Part shown: piece by piece, positions 8,278 through 15,441 of the stretch
Layout: the number at the start of each line of letters is the position of its first letter
How positions within the stretch are numbered: position 1 is the first letter of the stretch
Source of the DNA: Streptomyces viridosporus
Lineage (GTDB): Bacteria; Actinomycetota; Actinomycetes; Streptomycetales; Streptomycetaceae
Length of the DNA stretch: 32,294 bases
Reading direction: 5' to 3'
Assembly: GCF_002078235.1 (NCBI RefSeq)
Contig: NZ_MSGP01000219.1
Location: forward strand, 1 to 32,294
Position numbers and translations under genes: made by a program
The notes under the pieces: generated by a model
The model's database searches: none
Told to the model about the DNA's origin: nothing
What the model saw: only the letters and a program-made list of their open reading frames with translations

Positions 8278-9318
8278 ATGGCTCTGCTGCACGGATTCAC
8301 CCGTACGTCCCGGGCACGAGGCAGGGCGGACGCCGCGCCCGTCGGCGTGCTGCCCGCCGATGTCGTGCTGCCCACCGACGACGACGTGCTCCTCGACGCG
8401 CCCGACGACGCGCTGGGCCCGGCGCTGGTCGCGGCGGCGGGCGGCGACCACGCGCCCGCCGCCGACCTGCTCGCCGCCACCCGCCGCCAGGGCTCCTGGG
8501 AGCACCGCGACCGCTATGTACGGCGGCTGGCCGCCTTCGCCCGCTCGCGCCCCGGGTGGCTGGACGCCTGGCGCGCCCTCGATCCGCACGACCCCGACGG
8601 GCTGCTGGTGGAGGCCCAGCGGGCGGTGGGCCTCGCCTGGGGCTCGCCGGCCCGGACCGAGCTGCTGCGCGAGGTGAGCCCGCTGATCACCGCCGCCGCG
8701 AAGGGGGACGACCGCGATCCGGTGCCGTGGCGACTCGCCCTGGACCACGCCCGCGGCGCCCGCGCCGGGCACCGGTACTTCCAGGAGCTGTGGGAGGCGG
8801 CGGTCCGCCGCGCCCCGCACCACTACGGCTGCCATGTGGCGGCCCTGCGCTACCTGTCGTCCTCCTGGCACGGCGCGCACCGCGAGTGCTTCGACTTCGC
8901 GGACCTGGCCGCCCAGGACGCGCCGGAGGACTCGCTCACCCAGGCGCTGCCGCTGTGGGCGGCGTTCGGCTACCTGACCGACGGCGGCGGTCCCGAGGTG
9001 CCGCGCGCGCGGCTCGAAGCCGCGGCCGACCGCGCCGCCGTCCTGTCCGCCCGGCTGCCGGCGGGCCACTCCTGGCCGGCCGAGCTGCGCAATCTGCTGA
9101 CCTACGTCCTGGTGGGCCTCGAACGCTGGCCGGACGCCCTGGAACAGCTGCGCCTGACCGGCCCGTACGCCACGTCCTTCCCGTGGGACCGGGACGCGGA
9201 CGACCCGCTCGGGCGGTTCCTGGAGGTGCGCCAGGGGGTGCGCGCGGCGATGGCGTTCGGCTCCCCCGGGGGCGGGAACCGCTTCCTCCGCCACGGGCTC
9301 CGGCCATCCGAGGAATGA
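8278..9318 (+). CDS. Conserved alpha-helical protein of unknown function (TPR-like)
   Basis: Predicted 346 aa, soluble, nearly all helical, rich in Ala, Leu, Arg and Trp, with helix pairs such as RYVRRLAAFARSRPGWLDAWRAL, HRYFQELWEAAVRRAPHHYG and ALPLWAAFGYLTD that resemble tetratricopeptide-type repeats. I see no signal peptide, membrane helix or catalytic motif and cannot name the family. The ATG at 8278-8280 was chosen because the next in-frame ATG (8266) and the start at 8194 lie in sequence without coding character; none has a clear ribosome site. The 200-base gap upstream (8078-8277) holds no gene I can support. It ends 45 bases before the LON-domain gene. Confidence 0.75.
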   Translation: MALLHGFTRTSRARGRADAAPVGVLPADVVLPTDDDVLLDAPDDALGPALVAAAGGDHAPAADLLAATRRQGSWEHRDRYVRRLAAFARSRPGWLDAWRALDPHDPDGLLVEAQRAVGLAWGSPARTELLREVSPLITAAAKGDDRDPVPWRLALDHARGARAGHRYFQELWEAAVRRAPHHYGCHVAALRYLSSSWHGAHRECFDFADLAAQDAPEDSLTQALPLWAAFGYLTDGGGPEVPRARLEAAADRAAVLSARLPAGHSWPAELRNLLTYVLVGLERWPDALEQLRLTGPYATSFPWDRDADDPLGRFLEVRQGVRAAMAFGSPGGGNRFLRHGLRPSEE

Positions 9319-9349
9319 ACAGGGCGGACGGGTCCGCTTCGGCGACCAT

Positions 9350-9355
9350 TAGGCT
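9350..9355 (+). promoter_or_regulatory. -10 box TAGGCT of a probable leaderless promoter for the LON-domain gene
   Basis: TAGGCT matches the Streptomyces TANNNT -10 pattern and lies 8 bases before the GTG at 9364. No purine-rich ribosome site fits in the gap, so transcription would begin at or next to the start codon. The -35 region is not clearly recognisable. Confidence 0.55.
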
Positions 9356-9363
9356 CTTGAGTC

Positions 9364-10104
9364 GTGACCACCGTCCGCCTCCCGCTCTTCCCCCTGAACA
9401 CGGTGCTGTTCCCGGGGCTCGTGCTCCCGCTCAACGTCTTCGAGGAGCGCTACCGCGCCATGATGCGCGAGCTGCTGAAGACCTCGGAGGACGAGCCGCG
9501 CCGGTTCGCCGTCGTGGCGATCCGCGACGGCCACGAGGTCGCGCCGAGCGCCCCCGGCCTGCCCGACCCGACCGCCGTGCCCGACCGGGGGTCGGCGGCC
9601 GGCTTCGGCACCGACCCGCTCCGGGCCTTCCACAAGGTGGGCTGCGTGGCCGACGCGGCGACGATCCGGGAACGGGCCGACGGCACCTTCGAGGTGCTGG
9701 CCACCGGCACGACCCGGGTGCGGCTGCTGTCGGTCGACGCCTCCGGGCCGTATCTGACGGCCGAGCTGGAGCCGGTGGCCGAGGAGCCCGGCGACGGGGC
9801 GGGGGCGCTGGCCGAAGGGGTGCTGCGGGCGTTCCGCCAGTACCAGAAGCGGCTGGCGGGGGCCCGGGAGCGGTCGCTGGCGACCGGTGCGGACCTGCCG
9901 GACGAGCCGGGCGTCGTCTCCTACCTGGTCGCCGCCGCGATGGTGCTGGACACACCGACGCGGCAGCGTCTGCTCCAGGCGCCGGACACCGCGTCCCGGC
10001 TCCGCGACGAGCTGAAACTCCTTCGCACGGAGACGGCCGTCATCCGTAGCCTGCCGTCGTTGCCGGCGTCGGACCTGACGCGCGGGCCGACGAGTCTCAA
10101 CTGA
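9364..10104 (+). CDS. Stand-alone LON substrate-binding (LON_N/PUA-like) domain protein
   Basis: A 246-aa protein that begins like the N-domain of Lon protease: TTVRLPLFPLNTVLFPGLVLPLNVFEERYRAMMREL, followed by the strand-rich region GFGTDPLRAFHKVGCVADAATIRERADGTFEVLATGTTRVRL split here by normal loops. A helical C-terminus (about 150-235) follows. There is no AAA+ ATPase or Ser-Lys protease domain, so it is not a Lon protease; a ligand- or protein-binding role is inferred from the domain alone. The GTG start at 9364 lacks a ribosome site and probably sits on a leaderless mRNA. YbaK follows 29 bases downstream on the same strand. Confidence 0.9.
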   Translation: MTTVRLPLFPLNTVLFPGLVLPLNVFEERYRAMMRELLKTSEDEPRRFAVVAIRDGHEVAPSAPGLPDPTAVPDRGSAAGFGTDPLRAFHKVGCVADAATIRERADGTFEVLATGTTRVRLLSVDASGPYLTAELEPVAEEPGDGAGALAEGVLRAFRQYQKRLAGARERSLATGADLPDEPGVVSYLVAAAMVLDTPTRQRLLQAPDTASRLRDELKLLRTETAVIRSLPSLPASDLTRGPTSLN

Positions 10105-10133
10105 CGCACGACTGTCTGGGGGTACGGGCCGGG

Positions 10134-10634
10134 ATGGCGAAGAAGTCCAGGAAGCAGCAGGCGGGAGGCACACCCGCGACGGTGGCCCTCACCGCGGCCG
10201 GGGTGCCGTTCACGGTCCACTCCTACGACCACGACCCCTCCCACCCGTCCTACGGCGAGGAGGCGGCCGAGGCGATGGGCGTCTCGCCGGACCGCGTCTT
10301 CAAGACGCTGGTGGCCGACGTCGACGGCGCGCTGACCGTGGCGGTGGTCCCGGTGGCCGGCCAGCTGGACCTGAAGGCGCTCGCGGCGGCGGCCGGCGGC
10401 AAGCGGGCCGCGATGGCCGACCCGGCGCTGGCGGAACGCACCACGGGGTACGTCCGCGGCGGCATCTCGCCCCTCGGCCAGCGCAGGGCACTGCCGACGG
10501 TCCTGGACGAGTCGGCCGTCCTGCACGACACGATCTGCGTCTCGGCCGGCCGTCGCGGCCTGGAGGTCGAGCTCTCCCCCGACGACCTGACCAGGCTGAC
10601 ATCGGCCGTCCTCGCCCCGATCGGGCGTGCGTGA
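10134..10634 (+). CDS. ybaK: YbaK/EbsC-family Cys-tRNA(Pro) deacylase
   Basis: A 166-aa cytoplasmic protein of the YbaK/ProX aminoacyl-tRNA editing family, which hydrolyses Cys mischarged on tRNA(Pro). The family-typical features are visible: TPATVALTAAGVPFTVHSY at the N-terminus, the key lysine K57 in DRVFKTLVADV, and the loop GGISPLG at 109-115. Full family length. The ATG at 10134 is preceded by GGGGGT about 10 bases upstream; the basic start AKKSRKQQ is typical. It is convergent with the membrane-protein gene ending at 10823 and is followed by hairpins that may terminate both. Confidence 0.93.
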   Translation: MAKKSRKQQAGGTPATVALTAAGVPFTVHSYDHDPSHPSYGEEAAEAMGVSPDRVFKTLVADVDGALTVAVVPVAGQLDLKALAAAAGGKRAAMADPALAERTTGYVRGGISPLGQRRALPTVLDESAVLHDTICVSAGRRGLEVELSPDDLTRLTSAVLAPIGRA

Positions 10635-10727
10635 CCCCTCGACGGAACCTTCTTCCTCGACCAGGGAGACCAGGGGGAGAAGACCCGCCGAAGAGGACCC
10701 GCAAACGCGGGTGGCGCACGAGGAGAG

Positions 10728-10755
10728 GCCGGGCGCACCGCGGACGGCGCCCGGC
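10728..10755. terminator. Candidate bidirectional terminator hairpin between convergent genes
   Basis: GCCGGGCGC (10728-10736) pairs perfectly with GCGCCCGGC (10747-10755) around a 10-base loop. A smaller perfect hairpin, ACCCGC-AAAC-GCGGGT, lies at 10697-10712. Neither has a T-run, as is common in Streptomyces. Both are in the 188-base gap between the stop codons of ybaK and the opposing membrane-protein gene, where I see no other gene. Confidence 0.5.
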
Positions 10756-10822
10756 GTGGACCGCCGGGGCCGGGAGACCGGTGCCGGGGAACCGGTGGCC
10801 GGGGAGTGCCCGGCGCCGTCCC

Positions 10823-11515
10823 CTACGGTCCCTGCGGGATGTACGGGTCCGGCAGGAGGGGGTCCGGGTCGCGGGGGCCGAACAGGGCGGTCAGCCCCAG
10901 GTGCAGGACCAGCGCCGCGAACGGCCAGGCCAGCAGCGCGCCCTTGGCGTTCAGCTTCAGCGGCGCGTCGAAGGCGACCCCCTTGCCCACGCTCCTCGCC
11001 TGGGCGATCACGTCCTGCGCGGGGCCGAGCCATATGCCGATCCGCCATGCCAGCAGCGATCCGAGCAGCCCTCCGACCGCCAGCGCCACCACCAGCGGCA
11101 CACCCCCGTGCCGCCGCACGAGGAACACGACGAGCGCGCTCACCCCGCCGAACCCCAGCGCCAGGAGGGAGAACGTCCCGTCCACCCCGACGGCCTGCTC
11201 GCCCTCGGTGTCCTTGAGGTAGACGACCCAGTTGCCGCCCACCACGTCGCCCACGAGCGGCACGCGCGGCGCCAGCCACCACCACAGCACCCCGAGGAGC
11301 GTCCCGCCGAGCGCCACCGCCACCGCGATCACGGTGGCCTCCCGCACTTCCGTCTTCATCGCAGGGCCGTCCTGTCCGTACCAGCCGTACCCCCCGGGGT
11401 GCCCCGCGGACCCGTCCTTCCCGGACGGGGCGGCCACGGGTCCGGCGGACGGCGGCTGCCACGCGTCGTGCGAGGAACCCTCGTGCGGAGGTGGTGGTGT
11501 CAGAGGTGCGCTCAC
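10823..11515 (-). CDS. Four-helix integral membrane protein with proline/glycine-rich N-terminus
   Basis: Predicted 230 aa. Residues 1-50 are disordered and rich in Pro, Gly and Ser, followed by about four membrane helices: VIAVAVALGGTLLGVLWWWL, FSLLALGFGGVSALVVFLV, VPLVVALAVGGLLGSLLAW and LLAWPFAALVLHLGLTALF. I recognise no catalytic or transport motif. The GTG at 11513-11515 gives MSAPLTPPPP; the only purine run (CAGG) is directly adjacent, so initiation strength is uncertain. It lies 34 bases downstream of the ABC permease stop on the same strand and may be co-transcribed with that exporter, but a functional link is unproven. Confidence 0.8.
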   Translation of the reverse strand: MSAPLTPPPPHEGSSHDAWQPPSAGPVAAPSGKDGSAGHPGGYGWYGQDGPAMKTEVREATVIAVAVALGGTLLGVLWWWLAPRVPLVGDVVGGNWVVYLKDTEGEQAVGVDGTFSLLALGFGGVSALVVFLVRRHGGVPLVVALAVGGLLGSLLAWRIGIWLGPAQDVIAQARSVGKGVAFDAPLKLNAKGALLAWPFAALVLHLGLTALFGPRDPDPLLPDPYIPQGP

Positions 11516-11549
11516 CCTGACATCGTGCCAGGCCCGGCTGTGCGGCGCG

Positions 11550-12497
11550 TCACCGGACGGCGGCCCTGCGGTACGCCCAGGTCGCCACGGCCAGCGAGAT
11601 CACGCCGACGCCCCCGCACACCGCGAGGTCACCGAGCACGTGCGCCCAGTCGGGATGCGGGCCGAAGGTCCGCGCGAGGGCCTCGACGCCGTACGTCGAC
11701 GGCAGCAGGTCCCGCGCCAGGCGCACCGCCTCCGGCATCCGCTCCGCCGGCAGCACGCCCAGCAGCAGCGCCGCCGACATGCCCAGCTGGCCGAGCAGCG
11801 TCGCCAGCTCCGGCCGCGGCGCGAGCAGGCCCAGCGCCGCGCCCAGCCCGGCGAGCGCGGCCCCGGCGAGCGGGATCACCGCGGCGAGCACCCACAGGTG
11901 CGCCAGCGGCAGACCGAACAGGACGCACCCGAAGACGGCGGTCACGACGGTCCCCGGCACGGTGAACGAGGCGTAGGCGCCGGCCGCGCCCAGGACCACC
12001 GCCGCGGGCGGCACGGGCAGGGTGGCGTAGTGGTCGAGTCCGCCGCTGGCCCGCAGCTGCCCGAAGTACTGCGCGAGGAGGTTCAGCGCCACGAAGGCCA
12101 CGACCAGGACCGACGAGCCGGCGACCACGGCCTGCGCCTCGCCGCCGCCGTCCACCACCCCGCGCATCAGGATCATGATCCCGACCGACTGGAAGGTCGC
12201 CACGAACAGCAGCGGGATCCTCGCCACCCGTGCCCGGGAGAGCTGCGCCCGGTACACGGCCGCCAGCGACGGCCACAGCCGCGCCCGGGGGCCGAGCCCG
12301 GCCGGTTCCGGCCCGGCCTCCCGCACGGGCAGGGCACCGCCCGGCAGGACATCGGCGGGTACGGCACTCACGTCGTGCTGCTCCCCTTCGCTCGGAGGTT
12401 CGCTGGGAGGTTCGCCCACGGGTCCGCGCGCAGGTCCGCTCGGATCCGCTGCGGCAGCCGTCCCGTTCCGTACGGACGACGCGGCCCGTGCGCTCAT
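11550..12497 (-). CDS. ABC-2 type transporter permease subunit
   Basis: Predicted 315 aa. After a low-complexity N-terminal stretch of about 75 residues, six hydrophobic segments appear, such as IPLLFVATFQSVGIMILMRG, VLVVAFVALNLLAQYFG, AVVLGAAGAYASF, LWVLAAVIPLAGAALAGLG, LGQLGMSAALLLGVLP and VCGGVGVISLAVATWAYRR. The layout matches the DrrB/ABC-2 permeases that pair with a separate ATPase to export drugs, lipids or polymers. The ATG (12495-12497) overlaps the ATPase stop as ATGA, so the two subunits are made in balance. The exported substrate is unknown. Confidence 0.9.
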   Translation of the reverse strand: MSARAASSVRNGTAAAADPSGPARGPVGEPPSEPPSEGEQHDVSAVPADVLPGGALPVREAGPEPAGLGPRARLWPSLAAVYRAQLSRARVARIPLLFVATFQSVGIMILMRGVVDGGGEAQAVVAGSSVLVVAFVALNLLAQYFGQLRASGGLDHYATLPVPPAAVVLGAAGAYASFTVPGTVVTAVFGCVLFGLPLAHLWVLAAVIPLAGAALAGLGAALGLLAPRPELATLLGQLGMSAALLLGVLPAERMPEAVRLARDLLPSTYGVEALARTFGPHPDWAHVLGDLAVCGGVGVISLAVATWAYRRAAVR

Positions 12498-13513
12498 GCC
12501 TTCACCAGTCCCTGCCGTACGGCGCCGCCCAGCGCCAGGTACACGTCCTCCAGGCTGGGCGTGGCCAGTGTGAAGTCGTCCAGGGCGGCGAAGGCGGCCC
12601 CGCCGGTGACGGTGGCGACCACCGTACGGGCCTCCTCGGGGGCCAGCCGCAGGGTCCAGCGGCGGCCCGACTCGACGACCCGGTCGCGCAGCGCGGCGAC
12701 CTCGGGCACGTGCAGCGGCGCCGCCTCGCGCCACACCAGCTCGACCCGGACCTCGCCCGCGACCTGCTCCTTCAGTCCGGCGGGGCTGTCGCAGGCGATG
12801 ACCCGGCCCCGGTCCAGGACGGCGACCCGGTCGAGGACCGTCTCGGCCTCGATGACGTTGTGGGTGACCAGCAGCACGGTCGTGCCGTGCTCGGCCCGGC
12901 GCCGGTCGACGGCGGACCACACCGCGCGCCGCGCCACCGGGTCCATGCCGGTGGTGGGCTCGTCCAGCACGAGCAGCGGCCGCTCCCCCACCAGCGCGGC
13001 GGCGAAGCAGGCCAGCCGGCGCTGGCCGCCGGACAGCTTCCGCAAGGGGCGTCCGGCGATCGGGGTGAGGCCCAGCTCCTCCAGAACGGCGTCCCGTTCC
13101 GCCCGCGCCCGGCGCACGTCCAGCCCGCGCAGCCGGCCGGTGGTCTCGGCGGCGAGGGACACGGTCAGCTCGTCGAGGGCGGTGGACTCCTGCCCGAGGT
13201 AGGCGAGGATGCGCGAGGCCCGCTCGGGGTGGCGCACGATGTCGTGGCCGAGGATCGCCACGCTGCCCCGGTCGGGTCGCATCAGCCCGGTCAGCTGGCG
13301 TACGAGGGTGGACTTGCCGGCTCCGTTCGGCCCGAGCAGACCGAAGATCTCCCCGCGCCGGACGTCGAGCCGCACGTCGTCGGTGGCCCGGACCTCGGGT
13401 GTCGCCGGCGCCCCGCGCCGTCCGCGCACCGCCGGATAGGTCTTGGTCAGCCCGCGCACCGCGCACACGACGTCACCACCGTGCCGGAATGCCTGTGCCG
13501 CGCGCGTACTCAC
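12494..13513 (-). CDS. ABC-2 type transporter ATP-binding subunit
   Basis: Predicted 339 aa with a complete nucleotide-binding domain: Walker A GPNGAGKS (61-68), Q-loop Q108 (YLGQES), signature LSGGQ (160-164), Walker B LLVLDE (180-185) and H-loop H218 (LLVTHN). The C-terminal 100 residues (VRVELVWREAA...TPSLEDVYLALGG) form the extra domain seen in DrrA-like drug exporters. The GTG start at 13511-13513 (STRAAQAFRHGGDVVCAVRG) was chosen because a TAGGCT -10 box lies 8 bases upstream, and the frame further upstream is low-complexity shadow sequence. It is coupled to the permease by an ATGA overlap. Confidence 0.95.
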   Translation of the reverse strand: MSTRAAQAFRHGGDVVCAVRGLTKTYPAVRGRRGAPATPEVRATDDVRLDVRRGEIFGLLGPNGAGKSTLVRQLTGLMRPDRGSVAILGHDIVRHPERASRILAYLGQESTALDELTVSLAAETTGRLRGLDVRRARAERDAVLEELGLTPIAGRPLRKLSGGQRRLACFAAALVGERPLLVLDEPTTGMDPVARRAVWSAVDRRRAEHGTTVLLVTHNVIEAETVLDRVAVLDRGRVIACDSPAGLKEQVAGEVRVELVWREAAPLHVPEVAALRDRVVESGRRWTLRLAPEEARTVVATVTGGAAFAALDDFTLATPSLEDVYLALGGAVRQGLVKA

Positions 13514-13521
13514 AAGGAACG

Positions 13522-13527
13522 AGCCTA
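13522..13527 (-). promoter_or_regulatory. -10 box TAGGCT of a probable leaderless promoter for the ABC ATPase gene
   Basis: Read on the minus strand, TAGGCT is followed by 8 bases and then the GTG start. There is no ribosome site between them. The spacing is identical to that before the LON-domain gene. The -35 element is not clear. Confidence 0.5.
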
Positions 13528-13625
13528 CGGGGTCGGAAACCCCGCCACGCCCTCGGGTCGCCCTCGTGCCGCGCCTCCCCCGCCACGAGCCGAACCCCCG
13601 CGGACGCGCTCGACGACCGGACTCC

Positions 13626-13666
13626 GCCGTTCGGGCCCGCCGTTCGGATCGCGCCGTTCGGATCGC
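13626..13666. repeat. Short tandem repeat GCCGTTCGGATCGC
   Basis: Two exact 14-base copies (13639-13652 and 13653-13666) follow a partial copy GCCGTTCGGGCC at 13626. They lie in the 194-base gap between the end of the NYN gene and the start of the ABC ATPase gene. They may be a protein-binding array or simple slippage; no function can be assigned. The rest of this gap holds no supported gene. Confidence 0.8.
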
Positions 13667-13707
13667 GCCGGGCTCGCGGGACCCGTGACCGGATCGGCCG
13701 GCGCCGC

Positions 13708-14919
13708 TCACTCCCCGGCGGCCGTCCCCCGCTCCGTGCCCGTGCGCACGTCGATCTCCCGCCAGAAGCCCGCCCGGATGGCGTAGCGGTCGCGTTCGTC
13801 GATCTGGTCGTCCTTGTGGGCGAGGAGCCCGAAGCGGGCCGCGTAGCGCAGCAGCTCGCCGTCGACGCGGTGCGGGATGCGGGGGTACATGACGGACAGC
13901 CGCTGGAGGTGGCTCTGGTCGCCGAGCCGCTCCACCCAGCGGCGGGCGAAGACCTGCCCCACCTCGAAGGGGTCGCCGCCGACGGTGGTGATGTCCTCCT
14001 CGCGGTCGGCCCACCGCTGCTCGGCCGTGGTCAGCTGGGCGAGCGTCGGCATGGAGGCGGCCTCGGGGGACTCGGCGACGGGCCGGTCGACCCAGCCCTT
14101 GTCGGAGGACCAGCGCAGGGTGGCCGAGGCCGGCTGCTGAGGGGGCTGGGCGCCGGGGCCGCGCAGGGCGGCCAGGTCCTTGGGGGTGGGTACGCCCTTG
14201 ACCGCGGGCGTCCGCTCCACGCTGCCGTTCTGGGCGGTGGCGGCCGGGTGCTGCGGTTCCTGCGCGGTCCGCTCGGCCGTCGCGGCGAGCGCGGAGTCCG
14301 GCAGCGGGGCGGAGAGGATCGCGGCGATCTCGGGCCGCGGCACGGGCGGCGGGGCGCACACCCCGGTGACCTCCTTGGCCCGGACCGCCTGGGTGATCCA
14401 CGCGCGGTCCAGCACCCGGCGCTCGTCGGCCTCGGCGACCAGGTCCTCGGACTGGTTGTAGTCGCCGTCGGCGGCCTGCACGGCCCACAGGTGGACGGCG
14501 ACGCCGTGCTCCTTGGCGGCCATCATGCCGGGCAGCAAATCACCGTCACCGGTGACCAGGACGATGTCGGAGCAGGCCCGGTTGCGGGCCAGCTCGGTGA
14601 GTTCGGCGTGCATCGCGGCGTCGACGCCCTTCTGGGCCCAGCGACCGTCACTTCGGGTAAGCGCTCCGAGGCGGACGGTGACCCGGGGCATCACGCGCAG
14701 TCTGCGGTGCTCGGGCTGCGGGACGCGGTCGGGGGCGCCGTCGAACCAGTAGATGCGCAACAGGGGCTGCCGCGTGTCGGACTCGGCGCGTTCGCGCAGC
14801 CCTTGGATGAGGGCCGCGTGGTCGACGGTGATGCGGGACCGCGAAGGCTCCCCGGCGAGGAGACTGGCGGCGGCCCCCAGCAGATACCCGGCGTCCACCA
14901 GGACGATGCAGCGGTCCAC
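13708..14919 (-). CDS. NYN-domain (PIN-like nuclease fold) protein
   Basis: Predicted 403 aa. Residues 1-160 form a NYN domain, a PIN-like RNase fold, with the conserved acidic set: D9 in CIVLVDAGYLLG, D100 in KGVDAAM, and D125/D127 in LVTGDGDLLP. A proline/alanine/glutamine-rich linker (about 190-280) joins a conserved C-terminal domain (about 290-400, containing RRWVERLGDQSHLQRL and RVDGELLRYAARFGLL). Likely a metal-dependent RNase, substrate unknown. I chose the GTG at 14919 because AAGAGGG lies 8 bases upstream; the GTG at 14928, adding three residues, is an alternative but leaves that site directly adjacent. It is transcribed alone, away from the small basic protein gene. Confidence 0.88.
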   Translation of the reverse strand: MDRCIVLVDAGYLLGAAASLLAGEPSRSRITVDHAALIQGLRERAESDTRQPLLRIYWFDGAPDRVPQPEHRRLRVMPRVTVRLGALTRSDGRWAQKGVDAAMHAELTELARNRACSDIVLVTGDGDLLPGMMAAKEHGVAVHLWAVQAADGDYNQSEDLVAEADERRVLDRAWITQAVRAKEVTGVCAPPPVPRPEIAAILSAPLPDSALAATAERTAQEPQHPAATAQNGSVERTPAVKGVPTPKDLAALRGPGAQPPQQPASATLRWSSDKGWVDRPVAESPEAASMPTLAQLTTAEQRWADREEDITTVGGDPFEVGQVFARRWVERLGDQSHLQRLSVMYPRIPHRVDGELLRYAARFGLLAHKDDQIDERDRYAIRAGFWREIDVRTGTERGTAAGE

Positions 14920-14941
14920 GCGATCCACCCTCTTTCCGGGA

Positions 14942-14963
14942 GGTTTGCTTCGGGCTTGCTTCG
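14942..14963. repeat. 11-base tandem direct repeat upstream of the NYN gene
   Basis: GGTTTGCTTCG (14942-14952) is followed directly by GGCTTGCTTCG (14953-14963), 10 of 11 bases identical. It lies 22 bases upstream of the NYN gene start, a normal place for transcription-factor contact. The 11-base period places both units on the same helix face. Confidence 0.7.
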
Positions 14964-15141
14964 AGTCTGCCCGACCACGCCGGGGTTAACGGCCCGAACT
15001 CGATCTTCGGCGTGGCGTTTCCCCACTTCCTTCCCCGACCACCCTGGTCACACAGGGTAATTGTCCGGCATGCGTTCATTGTCGGGCTATGTGAATCTGG
15101 TTCCGGCCCTGGCCCCTAGATCCCCCACAGGAGGCATCACC

Positions 15142-15309
15142 ATGGCCAAGAACAAGAACCGCGACCGGAAGCAGCCGCAGGCCGAGCGCGCCCGACGGGC
15201 GTCGCAGCCGGCCGCGATGGAGACGCCGGACGAGCAGCGCACCACGGAGGCCACGCCCGGCGAGGTCGGCCGGGGCAAGAACCGGCAGAAGCGCTTCGGT
15301 CACAACTGA
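15142..15309 (+). CDS. Small basic hydrophilic protein, 55 aa
   Basis: The product begins MAKNKNRDRKQPQAERARRA and ends RGKNRQKRFGHN. It is rich in Lys, Arg, Asn, Gln and Glu, with no hydrophobic core, so it is probably intrinsically disordered or nucleic-acid-associated. A strong ribosome site (AGGAGG, 15129-15134) precedes the ATG with 7 bases between, which decides the start; the frame opens upstream at 15061 but without a site. It is followed by a strong hairpin shared with dnaE. I recognise it only as a small conserved Streptomyces-type protein with no assigned function. Confidence 0.8.
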   Translation: MAKNKNRDRKQPQAERARRASQPAAMETPDEQRTTEATPGEVGRGKNRQKRFGHN

Positions 15310-15348
15310 CATTCCCTAAAGGATCGTTGAGATCCAGACACGGATGAA

Positions 15349-15386
15349 GAGGGGCGCACCCGCCGTCGCCATCGGGTGCGCCCCTC
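15349..15386. terminator. Bidirectional terminator between the small basic protein gene and dnaE
   Basis: GAGGGGCGCACCC (15349-15361) pairs perfectly over 13 bases with GGGTGCGCCCCTC (15374-15386) around a 12-base loop. It sits 40 bases after one stop codon and 56 bases before the dnaE stop on the opposite strand, so it can end both transcripts. No T-tract is present, as is usual in Streptomyces. Confidence 0.85.
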
Positions 15387-15441
15387 ACACGCGTCCGGTG
15401 CGCGGAGCCGCTCGCTCGGTCCGCCGGACAGAACCGCTCGC

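Noticed and set aside
9364..10104. Lon protease
   Set aside because: Only the N-terminal substrate-binding domain is present; there is no ATPase or protease domain and no frameshifted remainder downstream.
13513..14488. N-terminal extension of the ABC ATPase frame to 14488
   Set aside because: The extension overlaps the NYN gene in another frame and is Arg/Gly-rich shadow sequence; the ATPase domain is complete from 13513.
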